This document shows, piece by piece, positions 8,182 to 15,270 of a stretch of 64,000 nucleotides of DNA. Under the pieces are notes generated by a model that searched no databases, was not told where the DNA came from, and was given only the letters and a program-made list of their open reading frames with translations. The stretch spans positions 682,001 through 746,000 of the forward strand of contig JBCCMQ010000001.1 in NCBI GenBank assembly GCA_039026235.1. The letters run 5' to 3'. The translations under genes and the position numbers were made by a program. This stretch comes from JBCCMQ01 sp039026235 (GTDB taxonomy: Bacteria > Pseudomonadota > Alphaproteobacteria > Rhodobacterales > Rhodobacteraceae). Every line of letters starts with the position of its first letter. Within the stretch, counting starts at the first letter, position 1.

Positions 8182-8576
8182 CAACGCTTGATCTTCAACA
8201 GCGCGTAGATGCGTTTAGCGATGGGCAGGGGCGTAACCTTGACCTTCGGGCTTACCTTGAAGAACTTGGGCTAGACTTCAGGGGTGTGTCTCTTGATACT
8301 CGCAACCTAGCTGGTGCAGTCATCCCTGGTTCGAATTTTTCCGGCATGACTTTGCAGAACGTTGGTTTTGCTGGCGCGAACCTGGGTGGAGCAAATTTCT
8401 CCCGGGCAGTCCTCAAGAATGTGGACTTCACGAAAGCGAACCTCGACAATGCCAATTTCAAAAACGCGACAGTCGTTGGAGGGAGCTGGTTCAGAGCTAC
8501 TTGTGTAAATGCGCAGGTCGCTGGGCTTACCTTCTCCGGGACCGATCTAGAACGAACATTCCCCCAGCTTTCGTAA
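8178..8576 (+). CDS. Pentapeptide-repeat protein, probable immunity partner
   Basis: A 132-residue protein with consecutive pentapeptide repeats of the A(N/D)LxX type from about residue 45 to 125: GANLGGANFSRAVLKNVDF and KANLDNANFKNA, predicted to fold as a right-handed quadrilateral beta helix. ATG 8178 overlaps the stop of the toxin-like ORF by four bases, so translation is probably coupled. Small proteins in this position are usually immunity proteins, and pentapeptide-repeat immunity proteins are known from surveys of polymorphic toxins; the role here is inferred from position only. The frame is intact although the gene before it is broken. Confidence 0.7.
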   Translation: MTTLDLQQRVDAFSDGQGRNLDLRAYLEELGLDFRGVSLDTRNLAGAVIPGSNFSGMTLQNVGFAGANLGGANFSRAVLKNVDFTKANLDNANFKNATVVGGSWFRATCVNAQVAGLTFSGTDLERTFPQLS

Positions 8577-8715
8577 CGTGATCATCGGACAGTTTTGGTC
8601 ATGCCTCATAGGTTTTTATCAGTGAGAAATCGTTGAAGCCGACTTTGGCGCAGCCGCGGCGAATTCAGGCAAGGTCCGCAGTGCCGACAACTGTAGCTTT
8701 AATTCGATAGTTGGC

Positions 8716-8850
8716 TCAAACTGCGCTCGCCGTCACCACCAGGGGCGGATCCGCCGGGAAGCTGCGGATGTCGAACCACTTGAACCAGGTGCCGTTCGCA
8801 TTCCGCTTGTTTCCGTACCGCAAGGGGTAGCCGTTCCGTGAGTGGCCTAT
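8716..8850 (-). pseudogene. C-terminal fragment of an unidentified protein
   Basis: On the minus strand an open frame reads GIGHSRNGYPLRYGNKRN and then FKWFDIRSFPADPP before a TGA at 8718-8716. The composition is protein-like, but no start is present: the frame begins at the junction with the truncated IS3 orfB. It is probably the tail of a gene cut by the element or by the deletion that removed the IS left end. I do not recognise the family. Confidence 0.3.
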
Positions 8851-9358
8851 GCCGGGCAGTGGATGGCCCAGACGTGGTTTGGATGCGTGGGTCTGAAGCG
8901 GATGACATAGCTGTCCTTGTGATAGACCCGCCGTTGCTTCTTGTGGCGGCGCGGAAGCTGCAAGCCTTCCTCACGCCAAATTCGTTCGACCTTCTTGTGG
9001 TTAATCTGCCATCCTTCGACGTAAACCAGCTCGGCAATCTTGCGATACAAATGACGGCCGCACTTTTTGGCCGGCCGGATGACTGCCAACCGCAACGCAT
9101 CGTTGTCTCTCGGAGTTGGTCGGTAGTGCAGGGAGCTCCGCGCGAGGCCAATCGCCCGGCACGTCCGTCGCTCAGACGCCGCGGGCTTCTGGCGTGTATG
9201 AACGGCGACCTGACGACGCGATATCACCGCCTGCCGTCAGCTTCAGCCCCATCTCACGCAGCAGCGCCAAGATGTCTTCGTCCGAATGTCGCTTCCTCGC
9301 CACCCCCAATCCCCTTTTGCAGCTAATACACTGGCATAGATCTAGGGGAGATATGACA
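8847..9358 (-). mobile_element. IS3-family insertion sequence remnant
   Basis: Reading on the minus strand from base 9358, the element starts TGTCATATCTCC, followed by an orfA start (ARKRHSDEDILALLREMG) that stops matching after DIAS. It then jumps to the end of orfA/start of orfB (ERRTCRAIGLARSSLHY), through LYRKIAELVYVEGWQINHKK and the DDE-domain start PNHVWAI. The first catalytic aspartate, expected after VWAI, is replaced by His, and the rest of orfB is absent. So most of orfA and most of the transposase domain are deleted, and no left inverted repeat is visible. The element is inserted in the integrase gene. Confidence 0.75.
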
Positions 9359-9594
9359 CCTTGGCCGACGTAGCTACGCCAGTACTCGGCAGTTTCAGCG
9401 GCCTCTCTCAAAGTGATTTGTGGAGTTGGTCTGTGTCCCATTTCCCGCCGTCTTCCATGGGTTGTGAAACGCACGAACCACTTGGCGCCGCCTTCTTTGC
9501 GCTTGTGCAACCAAAGCCCGCCACCATCCGAATACTTGCCGGGCTCTGCCGCCTTGACGCCGGCCGCTGATAGCCTGTGAATTGCTCTGACCAT
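9359..9594 (-). pseudogene. Tyrosine integrase, N-terminal arm-binding domain only
   Basis: From ATG 9594 (GTG 9603 also possible) the translation runs VRAIHRLSAAGVKAAEPG, KYSDGGGLWL, then FVRFTTHGRRREMG and LREAAETAEYWRSYVGQG. This is the DUF4102/arm-type DNA-binding domain of P4-like phage integrases. The frame is cut after GQG by the IS3 remnant, and no catalytic domain (R...HxxR...Y) is present anywhere nearby, so the gene is dead. It presumably once integrated the island at tRNA-Leu. Confidence 0.75.
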
Positions 9595-9730
9595 TTCGTC
9601 CACCGCAACATAGGGGGCGCCGTGGGACAGGATGGAAGACCCTGAAGCAAGAAAAGCCGTGTATCTTCCTCGATCCGCTGAAAACCTGGCGACATTGGTG
9701 CATCAGGACAATGTTATTGGCCGCCTCATC

Positions 9731-9740
9731 GGGCACCAAA
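9731..9740 (+). repeat. Candidate attR core
   Basis: GGGCACCAAA, identical and in the same orientation as the last bases of tRNA-Leu plus two (6173-6182). It lies 137 bases upstream of the integrase start, between the accessory fragments and the creatinase gene. Direct evidence is only the ten-base identity; the attachment-site role is inferred. Confidence 0.4.
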
Positions 9741-9782
9741 ACAAGACGCAAGTGTCTGTTCGTAAGTGGTTACGTAGGGTCC

Positions 9783-9812
9783 AAGCCTTCTTTGAGGCTT
9801 TTGGTTTCTTTG
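9783..9812 (+). terminator. Rho-independent terminator, possibly the original tRNA-Leu terminator
   Basis: A perfect six-base stem AAGCCT (9783-9788)/AGGCTT (9795-9800) with a TCTTTG loop is followed by TTGGTTTCTTT on the plus strand. No plus-strand gene precedes it within the island's right end, but it lies 43 bases past the candidate attR, where the tRNA-Leu transcript would have ended before insertion. It may also end the creatinase transcript on the other strand. Confidence 0.45.
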
Positions 9813-9850
9813 CGCGCGCGACGGTGGATCACGCAAGCGGTCCCTGCGTT

Positions 9851-11068
9851 TCAGGCGGCAACGATGTTGGCCTCTGGACCGTAGGGGAAGCCGGTGATGT
9901 TTTCCGCGCCTGCATCGGTCAGCATAAGGATGTCGTGCTCGCGGTAACCGCCCGCGCCGGATCGATCTTCGGGAATCCAGAGCATCGGCTCCATGGACAC
10001 CACCATGCCCGGCTCAAGCACCGTATCGATGTCTTCGCGCAGCTCCAGTCCGGCTTCGCGCCCGTAGTAGTGGCTAAGCAAACCGAAGGAATGCCCGTAT
10101 CCAAAGGATCGGTACGCCAGAAGCCCTTCATCGGCGAAGAACCGGTTGATCTCGGCACATATGCCCGAACAGGTCGCGCCCGGCTTGATCAGGCTTTTAC
10201 CCAGGTCGTGGGCGGCCACATTGGCCTTCCAGATGCGCAGGCTTTCGGGATCCGGCTCGCCCAGGAAAAGCGTGCGTTCCAGTGCCGTATAGTAGCCCGA
10301 GACCATGGGAAACGTGTTCATGCTGAGGATATCAGACATCTCCAGCCTGCGTGTTGTGACCGGGTTGTGAGCGCCGTCAGTGTTGATGCCTGACTGGAAC
10401 CAGACCCAGGTGTCGCGCAGCTCGCTGGCGGGATGGGCGCGTCCGATCTCGCGCTCCATGGCGTCTCGCCCGGCCATGGCGACCTCAAGCTCGCTCACAC
10501 CCGGTCGGATTGCATCGCGCACCGCGGCCCCGCCCAGATCGGCAATGCGGGCGCCGTCGCGGATCAGCACAATCTCTTCGTCCGACTTTTTCATGCGCGC
10601 CTGCATGGTCGCGGCCGCGATATCAACAATTTCAGGCGACCCCAGGAATTCCGCCACCTTTGCGGCAACTGTCAGTGTCATGTGGTCGCTCTCGACGCCA
10701 AGGCGTCCGGGCTGGCCAAGGCAATCGGCGACCGCGCGCCAGTAATTGTCCCGTTGCCAATCCGTGTAGATCACGTTGTCGCCGTGGCTTCGACGCCAGG
10801 GCTGCCCGGCATCGATGTTGGCCGAGACGGTGGTGCACCGGTCCTGGGTCACGACACAGCCGTAGGGACGGCCAAAACTGCAATAAAGAAATCCCGAGTA
10901 ATAGGCGATGTTGTGCATCGACGTCAGCAATACCGCTGGAATGTCGGCTGCAGCCATGATGTCACGCAGCACGCCCAGGCGTCGCGCATATTCGGCATCG
11001 GAAAAGGGAAGGGGCGCTTTCTGCCCATTGTGGCTGACAAATGTCTCTGGTCGGTCTGGCTGCGCCAT
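9851..11068 (-). CDS. Creatinase (creatine amidinohydrolase)
   Basis: A 405-residue member of the pita-bread M24 family. It matches creatinase rather than a metallopeptidase: NIAYYSGFLYCSFGRPYG, NIDAGQPWRR, YTDWQRDNYW, and FGYGHSFGLLSHYYGREAG. The catalytic residues of the Pseudomonas putida enzyme (His232, Glu262, Glu358) align with His234 (DGAHNPVTTR), Glu264 (TALERTLF) and Glu360 (VVSMEPM). It hydrolyses creatine to sarcosine and urea in the cytoplasm. ATG 11068 is preferred over an upstream in-frame start at 11119 because homologues begin here. It follows the PotABCD-type importer on the same strand by 172 bases, which suggests that importer supplies its substrate. Confidence 0.85.
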   Translation of the reverse strand: MAQPDRPETFVSHNGQKAPLPFSDAEYARRLGVLRDIMAAADIPAVLLTSMHNIAYYSGFLYCSFGRPYGCVVTQDRCTTVSANIDAGQPWRRSHGDNVIYTDWQRDNYWRAVADCLGQPGRLGVESDHMTLTVAAKVAEFLGSPEIVDIAAATMQARMKKSDEEIVLIRDGARIADLGGAAVRDAIRPGVSELEVAMAGRDAMEREIGRAHPASELRDTWVWFQSGINTDGAHNPVTTRRLEMSDILSMNTFPMVSGYYTALERTLFLGEPDPESLRIWKANVAAHDLGKSLIKPGATCSGICAEINRFFADEGLLAYRSFGYGHSFGLLSHYYGREAGLELREDIDTVLEPGMVVSMEPMLWIPEDRSGAGGYREHDILMLTDAGAENITGFPYGPEANIVAA

Positions 11069-11240
11069 GGTCCGGTCACCCTGGTTGCGCCGGGCTTTTG
11101 GGGACGCCCGGACAAACATCCCGGCGTTCAGGACGGAAAACCACAGGTCTGTGGCCCAAGCACGCGTGATTGCAGCGACGCCATCGCCGCGCGCGCTTTG
11201 TCTTGTGGCTAGAGCGCCGGCGCGGCGCCGTCAATACGGC

Positions 11241-12416
11241 TCAGCCCGGGCTCATGCCCCGCAGACGCTCGGACCGCCGCCGCAGCAATTCGACCGTCGC
11301 AAGAAGGGCGATGGATATGGCCACAAGAATCGTCGCCACGGCCAGAATCGTCGGACTGATCTGTTCCCGAAGCCCCGTAAACATCTGCCATGGCAGGGTT
11401 TTCTGCCCGGCAGAGCCGACGAAAAGCACCACGACCACCTCATCAAAGGATGTGATAAAGGCGAAAAGACCGCCCGATATGACCCCAGGCAGGATCAATG
11501 GCATCTGGATCTTGAAGAATGTCGTCACCGGATCGGCGCCCATATTGGCCGCAGCCCGCGTCAGGGATCGGTCAAATCCCACCAGCGTCGCGGTGACCGT
11601 GATGATGACGAAGGGGATGCCCAATGCCGCGTGGGCCAAGACCACGCCCACATAGGTACCCTGTAGCCCGATCCGGCTGTAGAAGAAATACATGCCAGCG
11701 GCGGAAATGATCAGCGGCACGATCATGGGTGAGATCAGAATGGCCATGATGATCTGTCGGCCCGGCACATGCGGCTGGCTGAGCCCAATGGCCGCCAGCG
11801 TGCCGAATGTCACCGACAAGAGCGTCGCCGCCGGTGCAATCATCACCGAGTTGCGCAGCGCATTCTGCCAGTCCGAGTTGGTGAAGAAGTCATTGTAATG
11901 CTTCAGCGAATACCCTTCAGCCTTGAATTGAAGCATCTCGGGAGTGAAGGTAAAGAAGTCTTCCGCATTGAAGGAAAGCGGCATCACCACGATGATTGGC
12001 GTGATCAGAAAGATGAAGATGATCGCGCAGATGACCCGGAAGGAATAGTGCCAGAGCACCTGACCCGGTGTCAGATAGGGCACGAGGCCTGCCCGGTACC
12101 GCCCCTCGGCCAGCCAGAAGGTGAACCAGCCGAAGAACCAACCAAAGATGACGCCGACGATCAGGCCCGCAATCCCGCCGAGCACAAGGCCGGCCGCGGC
12201 GATGAACGCGAAAACCGCCCAACGGCCCAAGCGTTCCTGTCCCCAGAGAACCAAGCCATAGGCCGCCGCGCCCATGCAGAGCGCGCCCAGGATCAGTCCC
12301 ATAAAAGCAAGACCTAGCGAATTGCCGACCAGCAACCCGGCCATGGCCCCGGCGGCGGCAACGATCGGGACATAGAAATTGGGCGCGGTCGGCTGGATCG
12401 GTGTGATAACAGACAT
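11241..12416 (-). CDS. PotC-type ABC transporter permease with extra N-terminal membrane region
   Basis: A 391-residue permease; usual PotC proteins have 260-290. Residues 1-125 hold an additional glycine-rich hydrophobic region of about four segments (FYVPIVAAAGAMAGLLVG onward). The standard permease follows from about residue 130, with the EAA-type loop RAAANMGADPVTTFFKIQMP near residue 290. It pairs with the permease encoded four bases upstream to form the membrane channel of a spermidine/putrescine-type importer. Given creatinase downstream, creatine or a guanidino compound is a plausible substrate; this is inference. Confidence 0.85.
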   Translation of the reverse strand: MSVITPIQPTAPNFYVPIVAAAGAMAGLLVGNSLGLAFMGLILGALCMGAAAYGLVLWGQERLGRWAVFAFIAAAGLVLGGIAGLIVGVIFGWFFGWFTFWLAEGRYRAGLVPYLTPGQVLWHYSFRVICAIIFIFLITPIIVVMPLSFNAEDFFTFTPEMLQFKAEGYSLKHYNDFFTNSDWQNALRNSVMIAPAATLLSVTFGTLAAIGLSQPHVPGRQIIMAILISPMIVPLIISAAGMYFFYSRIGLQGTYVGVVLAHAALGIPFVIITVTATLVGFDRSLTRAAANMGADPVTTFFKIQMPLILPGVISGGLFAFITSFDEVVVVLFVGSAGQKTLPWQMFTGLREQISPTILAVATILVAISIALLATVELLRRRSERLRGMSPG

Positions 12417-12419
12417 CGC

Positions 12420-13991
12420 TCAGCCCCCCAGCTTCACGTTGTCGATGCCGACGATGCGGTCGTAAAGCCAGTAAAGCACAAGAACCACCGCCAGCAGGAT
12501 CGAGCCAAGAGCCGCGGCAAGCCCCCAGTTGAGCGAGCTTGAGATGTGATAGGCGATCCGGTTCGAGATGAATGTGCCTGTCGTGCCCCCCACGATTTCT
12601 GGCGTGATGTAGTAACCGATGGCCAAAATGAAGACGAGGATCGAACCGGCACCGATACCGGGGACGCTTTGTGGGAAATAGACCCGCCAGAAGGCCGTCC
12701 AGTTGGTCGCGCCAAGGGATTTGGCGGCCCTGAGATAGGTCGGCGGAATGGTCTGCATCACCGAGTAAAGCGGCAATATCATGAACGGCAGCAGAATATG
12801 CGTCATCGCAACAATGGTGCCGAATTGGTTGTTGATCATGACCAATCTCGCGTCATCGGAGACCAGATTGAGCCAGACGAGAACATCGTTGATGACACCC
12901 TGTTGTTGAAGCATCACCTTCCAGGCGGACGTGCGCACAAGAAGCGATGTCCAGAACGGCAGCAGGACTAGGATCAGAAGAAGGTTGGCAACCCGCGTTG
13001 GCTGGTTGGCAAGAAGCCATGCCACCGGATAGCCCAGCAATATGCAACTGCCGGTGATCACCAGTGACATGAACAGCGTACGCTGAAAGAGTTTCAGATA
13101 GATCTTTTCCGTATCGGGCCGGGGCTCGACCCCTTCGGGCGTCTTCTTCAGATCCACAGCATTCAGAAAGTAGCCCGAAGTATAGCGCGGGGCGAAGGTC
13201 TGGATCGACTTCCAGACGTCCACGTCTTGCCAGTCTTCCTCTGAAGCGATGAATTGCTCTGCGAGGCTGACCGGTTCCCAGTCCGGAACCGCCGCCAGCG
13301 CGGCCTGAAGGCGCTGATCAGAGATCGCCGAACCATCCGCGCCCATCAGGTCGGTGTAGAGCGCGGTGAAAAGAAAATCCTCGATGTCCTCTTCGGCTGC
13401 GCTGTCACCCTCTGCTGCCAGCACGGCGGACCAACGATCCCAGGTGCGGGTGGTCAGGGGCAGTACGCCGCGCACGGTAGCGCCAGACATCATGTCCTGC
13501 CAGGTTGCCGGATCTTCCCAAGTCGGGTCGAGCGCTATGAAAGCTTCGGTATAAGCGTCAGTATCGAAACGCCGAACCGCCCGTCCGCCCTTTCGAAAAA
13601 GCGACGACATTCCCGTCGTCTCGTAATTCAGCCGCGATCCGAGGCGGGTATGAATTTTCTGTTCCTGGGCCAGAAAGATATCAATGTAAAACGCCGTGAA
13701 CACCGCCTCGCCCGGAGGCGCGTCACCATCCGCCGTCCAGTCTTCCAGGGCCGCGATGGTCTCGGGCAATGTGTCTTCGACGATCTGGTTTTCGACCGAC
13801 CGGAACAACATGTCGAAAATCGGCAAAAGAAAGGTGATCAAAACGAACAGAAGAAGCGGGGCGATCAAGGCAAGCGCCCGGATCTTTTGCATGCGAAGCG
13901 ACCGGTTCAGGCTACGCTTCAGGGGCGTGCCATCGGCTGCGAGCATCGGGCCTTCGCGCACAATGGCGCCGTCTGCCGGCATATCGGTCAT
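12420..13991 (-). CDS. PotB-type ABC transporter permease with large periplasmic insertion
   Basis: A 523-residue permease, almost twice the usual PotB length of about 280. One membrane segment lies at residues 38-60 (LALIAPLLLFVLITFLLP), then about 240 mostly charged, tryptophan-rich residues, then the remaining five segments from about residue 308 (FMSLVITGSCILLGYPVAW). The EAA loop RAAKSLGATNWTAFWRVYFP is present, so it can contact the ATPase. The insertion should face the periplasm. It is followed after three bases by the PotC-type gene and preceded by a hairpin that separates it from the binding-protein gene. Confidence 0.86.
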   Translation of the reverse strand: MTDMPADGAIVREGPMLAADGTPLKRSLNRSLRMQKIRALALIAPLLLFVLITFLLPIFDMLFRSVENQIVEDTLPETIAALEDWTADGDAPPGEAVFTAFYIDIFLAQEQKIHTRLGSRLNYETTGMSSLFRKGGRAVRRFDTDAYTEAFIALDPTWEDPATWQDMMSGATVRGVLPLTTRTWDRWSAVLAAEGDSAAEEDIEDFLFTALYTDLMGADGSAISDQRLQAALAAVPDWEPVSLAEQFIASEEDWQDVDVWKSIQTFAPRYTSGYFLNAVDLKKTPEGVEPRPDTEKIYLKLFQRTLFMSLVITGSCILLGYPVAWLLANQPTRVANLLLILVLLPFWTSLLVRTSAWKVMLQQQGVINDVLVWLNLVSDDARLVMINNQFGTIVAMTHILLPFMILPLYSVMQTIPPTYLRAAKSLGATNWTAFWRVYFPQSVPGIGAGSILVFILAIGYYITPEIVGGTTGTFISNRIAYHISSSLNWGLAAALGSILLAVVLVLYWLYDRIVGIDNVKLGG

Positions 13992-14013
13992 CTGTCCATG
14001 CTCCGCATTAGGA

Positions 14014-14040
14014 AAAGGGGCCGCTGTTGGCGGCCCCTTT
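14014..14040 (-). terminator. Intercistronic hairpin between binding protein and permease genes
   Basis: An eleven-base perfect stem AAAGGGGCCGC/GCGGCCCCTTT with a five-base loop is followed on the minus strand by TTTTCC. It lies between the stop of the solute-binding gene and the start of the PotB-type permease. Such partial terminators raise the level of the binding protein relative to the membrane components. Confidence 0.7.
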
Positions 14041-14050
14041 GGTGTGTCGC

Positions 14051-15157
14051 TTACTGGGCCAGCCAGGCCTGAAACTTAGCGTCCAGATCGTCGCGGTAGT
14101 CTGCCCACCATTCATAGTTGAACAGGAAGGTGTTCGCGGCGTTGGCGGGATCGGTCGGCATATGCTGTGCCATTTCGATGCCCAGTGATGCGTGGGTGCC
14201 AACCAGAGGCGCCGAGGACGCGCGTGCCGGACCATAGCTGATGAACTTGGACTGATCCGCCAGACGCTGGGTGTCCGTGGCGAAATAAAGATAGTCCAGC
14301 ACCCGAGCCAGACGCTCTTCCGACAGCCCGGCTGGGATGATCCAGCCGTCCAGGTCAAACACCTGCGCATCCCAAAGCATGCCCACTGGCTGATCCTGTT
14401 CTTCAATCAGCGAAAAAAGACGTCCGTTGTAGGTCGATCCCATGACGATCTCGCCATCTGCCAAGAGCTGCGGCGTATCGGCACCGGCAGACCACCAGAT
14501 CACTTCATCCTTGATGGTGTCGAGCTTCGCCAGGGCCTGGGCCTGACCTTCTTCGGTCTCGAGCACATCATAGACGTCGTCCTTGGCCACGCCGTCACAC
14601 AGAAGCGCCCACTCCATATTGTTGATCGGACGCTTCTCAAGCGCGCGCTTGCCCGGGTAGGTCGCCAGATCGAAGACAGCGCAGATATCGGCCGGCGCCG
14701 CGTCACCGACCAGATCCGTGCGGTAGCCAAAAGTCGTTGAATAGACGATCTGTGGAATAAAGCAGTCTGACACGATCAGGTCGCCGAAATCGTCCGTCGC
14801 CGAGGTTCCGTCCGGCGCGGGCGCCAGAACCTCGTCATGGTCAACTTCCATGGCGAGACCTTCGTCGCAGAGACGGATCGCATCCGCACCCACCACATCG
14901 ACCAGATCCCAAGTGATATTTCCGGCCTCATTCATAGCGCGGAGTTTCGCCACGGCCTCGGCAGAGCTTTCATCGTTGATGATCGAGATGCCGGTCTTTT
15001 CGATATAGGGATCGTGATAGGCGGCCTGCTGGCTTGCGGAATAGGCGCCACCCCAGGACACGATGGTCATTTCGTCGGCCATGTGCCCGTCGGCGAACGC
15101 CAGTCCGGATGATGCAACCATAGCGCTGGACGCCAGAAGTGCAGTTGTCAGTTTCAT
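14051..15157 (-). CDS. PotD/PotF-type periplasmic substrate-binding protein
   Basis: A 368-residue protein with a signal peptide (MKLTTALLASSAMVASSG, likely cleaved after AFA) and the family-1 extracellular polyamine-binding fold: TIVSWGGAYSASQQAAYHDP at the mature N-terminus, WDLVDVVGADAIRLCDEG, and GWIIPAGLSEERLARVLDYL near the end. ATG 15157 has AGGGAGA upstream. It delivers the ligand to the two permeases encoded downstream. The order ATPase, binding protein, permease B, permease C, creatinase suggests a creatine-related ligand, but polyamines or other cationic compounds cannot be excluded. Confidence 0.88.
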   Translation of the reverse strand: MKLTTALLASSAMVASSGLAFADGHMADEMTIVSWGGAYSASQQAAYHDPYIEKTGISIINDESSAEAVAKLRAMNEAGNITWDLVDVVGADAIRLCDEGLAMEVDHDEVLAPAPDGTSATDDFGDLIVSDCFIPQIVYSTTFGYRTDLVGDAAPADICAVFDLATYPGKRALEKRPINNMEWALLCDGVAKDDVYDVLETEEGQAQALAKLDTIKDEVIWWSAGADTPQLLADGEIVMGSTYNGRLFSLIEEQDQPVGMLWDAQVFDLDGWIIPAGLSEERLARVLDYLYFATDTQRLADQSKFISYGPARASSAPLVGTHASLGIEMAQHMPTDPANAANTFLFNYEWWADYRDDLDAKFQAWLAQ

Positions 15158-15270
15158 GTAGGTCTCCCTGTTTGTTATCCTGTTGAATTTCGTTTGGTTA
15201 CCGGCTTGCACCGGTTCGCCTTTTGGGTATGGGCGCGCAGGCCACGGCCCACAAACGCATCGGCCAAGGA

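Larger units (their letters stand above)
6181..9740. mobile_element. Decayed genomic island at tRNA-Leu
   Basis: Between the tRNA-Leu 3' end and a direct repeat of that end lie only accessory fragments: an unrecognised ORF, a frameshifted phage MuF-like head-protein piece, a toxin-like ORF with its overlapping partner, an IS3-family remnant and the N-terminus of a tyrosine integrase. Housekeeping genes flank both sides. No intact integrase or transposase remains, so it is probably immobile. Boundaries depend on the short repeat and are inferred. The right end sits 137 bases upstream of the integrase start, a usual place for an attP core. Confidence 0.55.

Noticed and set aside
9632..10393. 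Plus-strand 253-codon frame across the creatinase 3' end
   Set aside because: Antisense shadow; it lacks a ribosome-binding site and conserved motifs, while the minus-strand creatinase is intact.
15157..15270. Hairpin ACCGG/CCGGT between the ATPase and binding-protein genes
   Set aside because: Only five pairs and no T-run; not strong enough to call a terminator.
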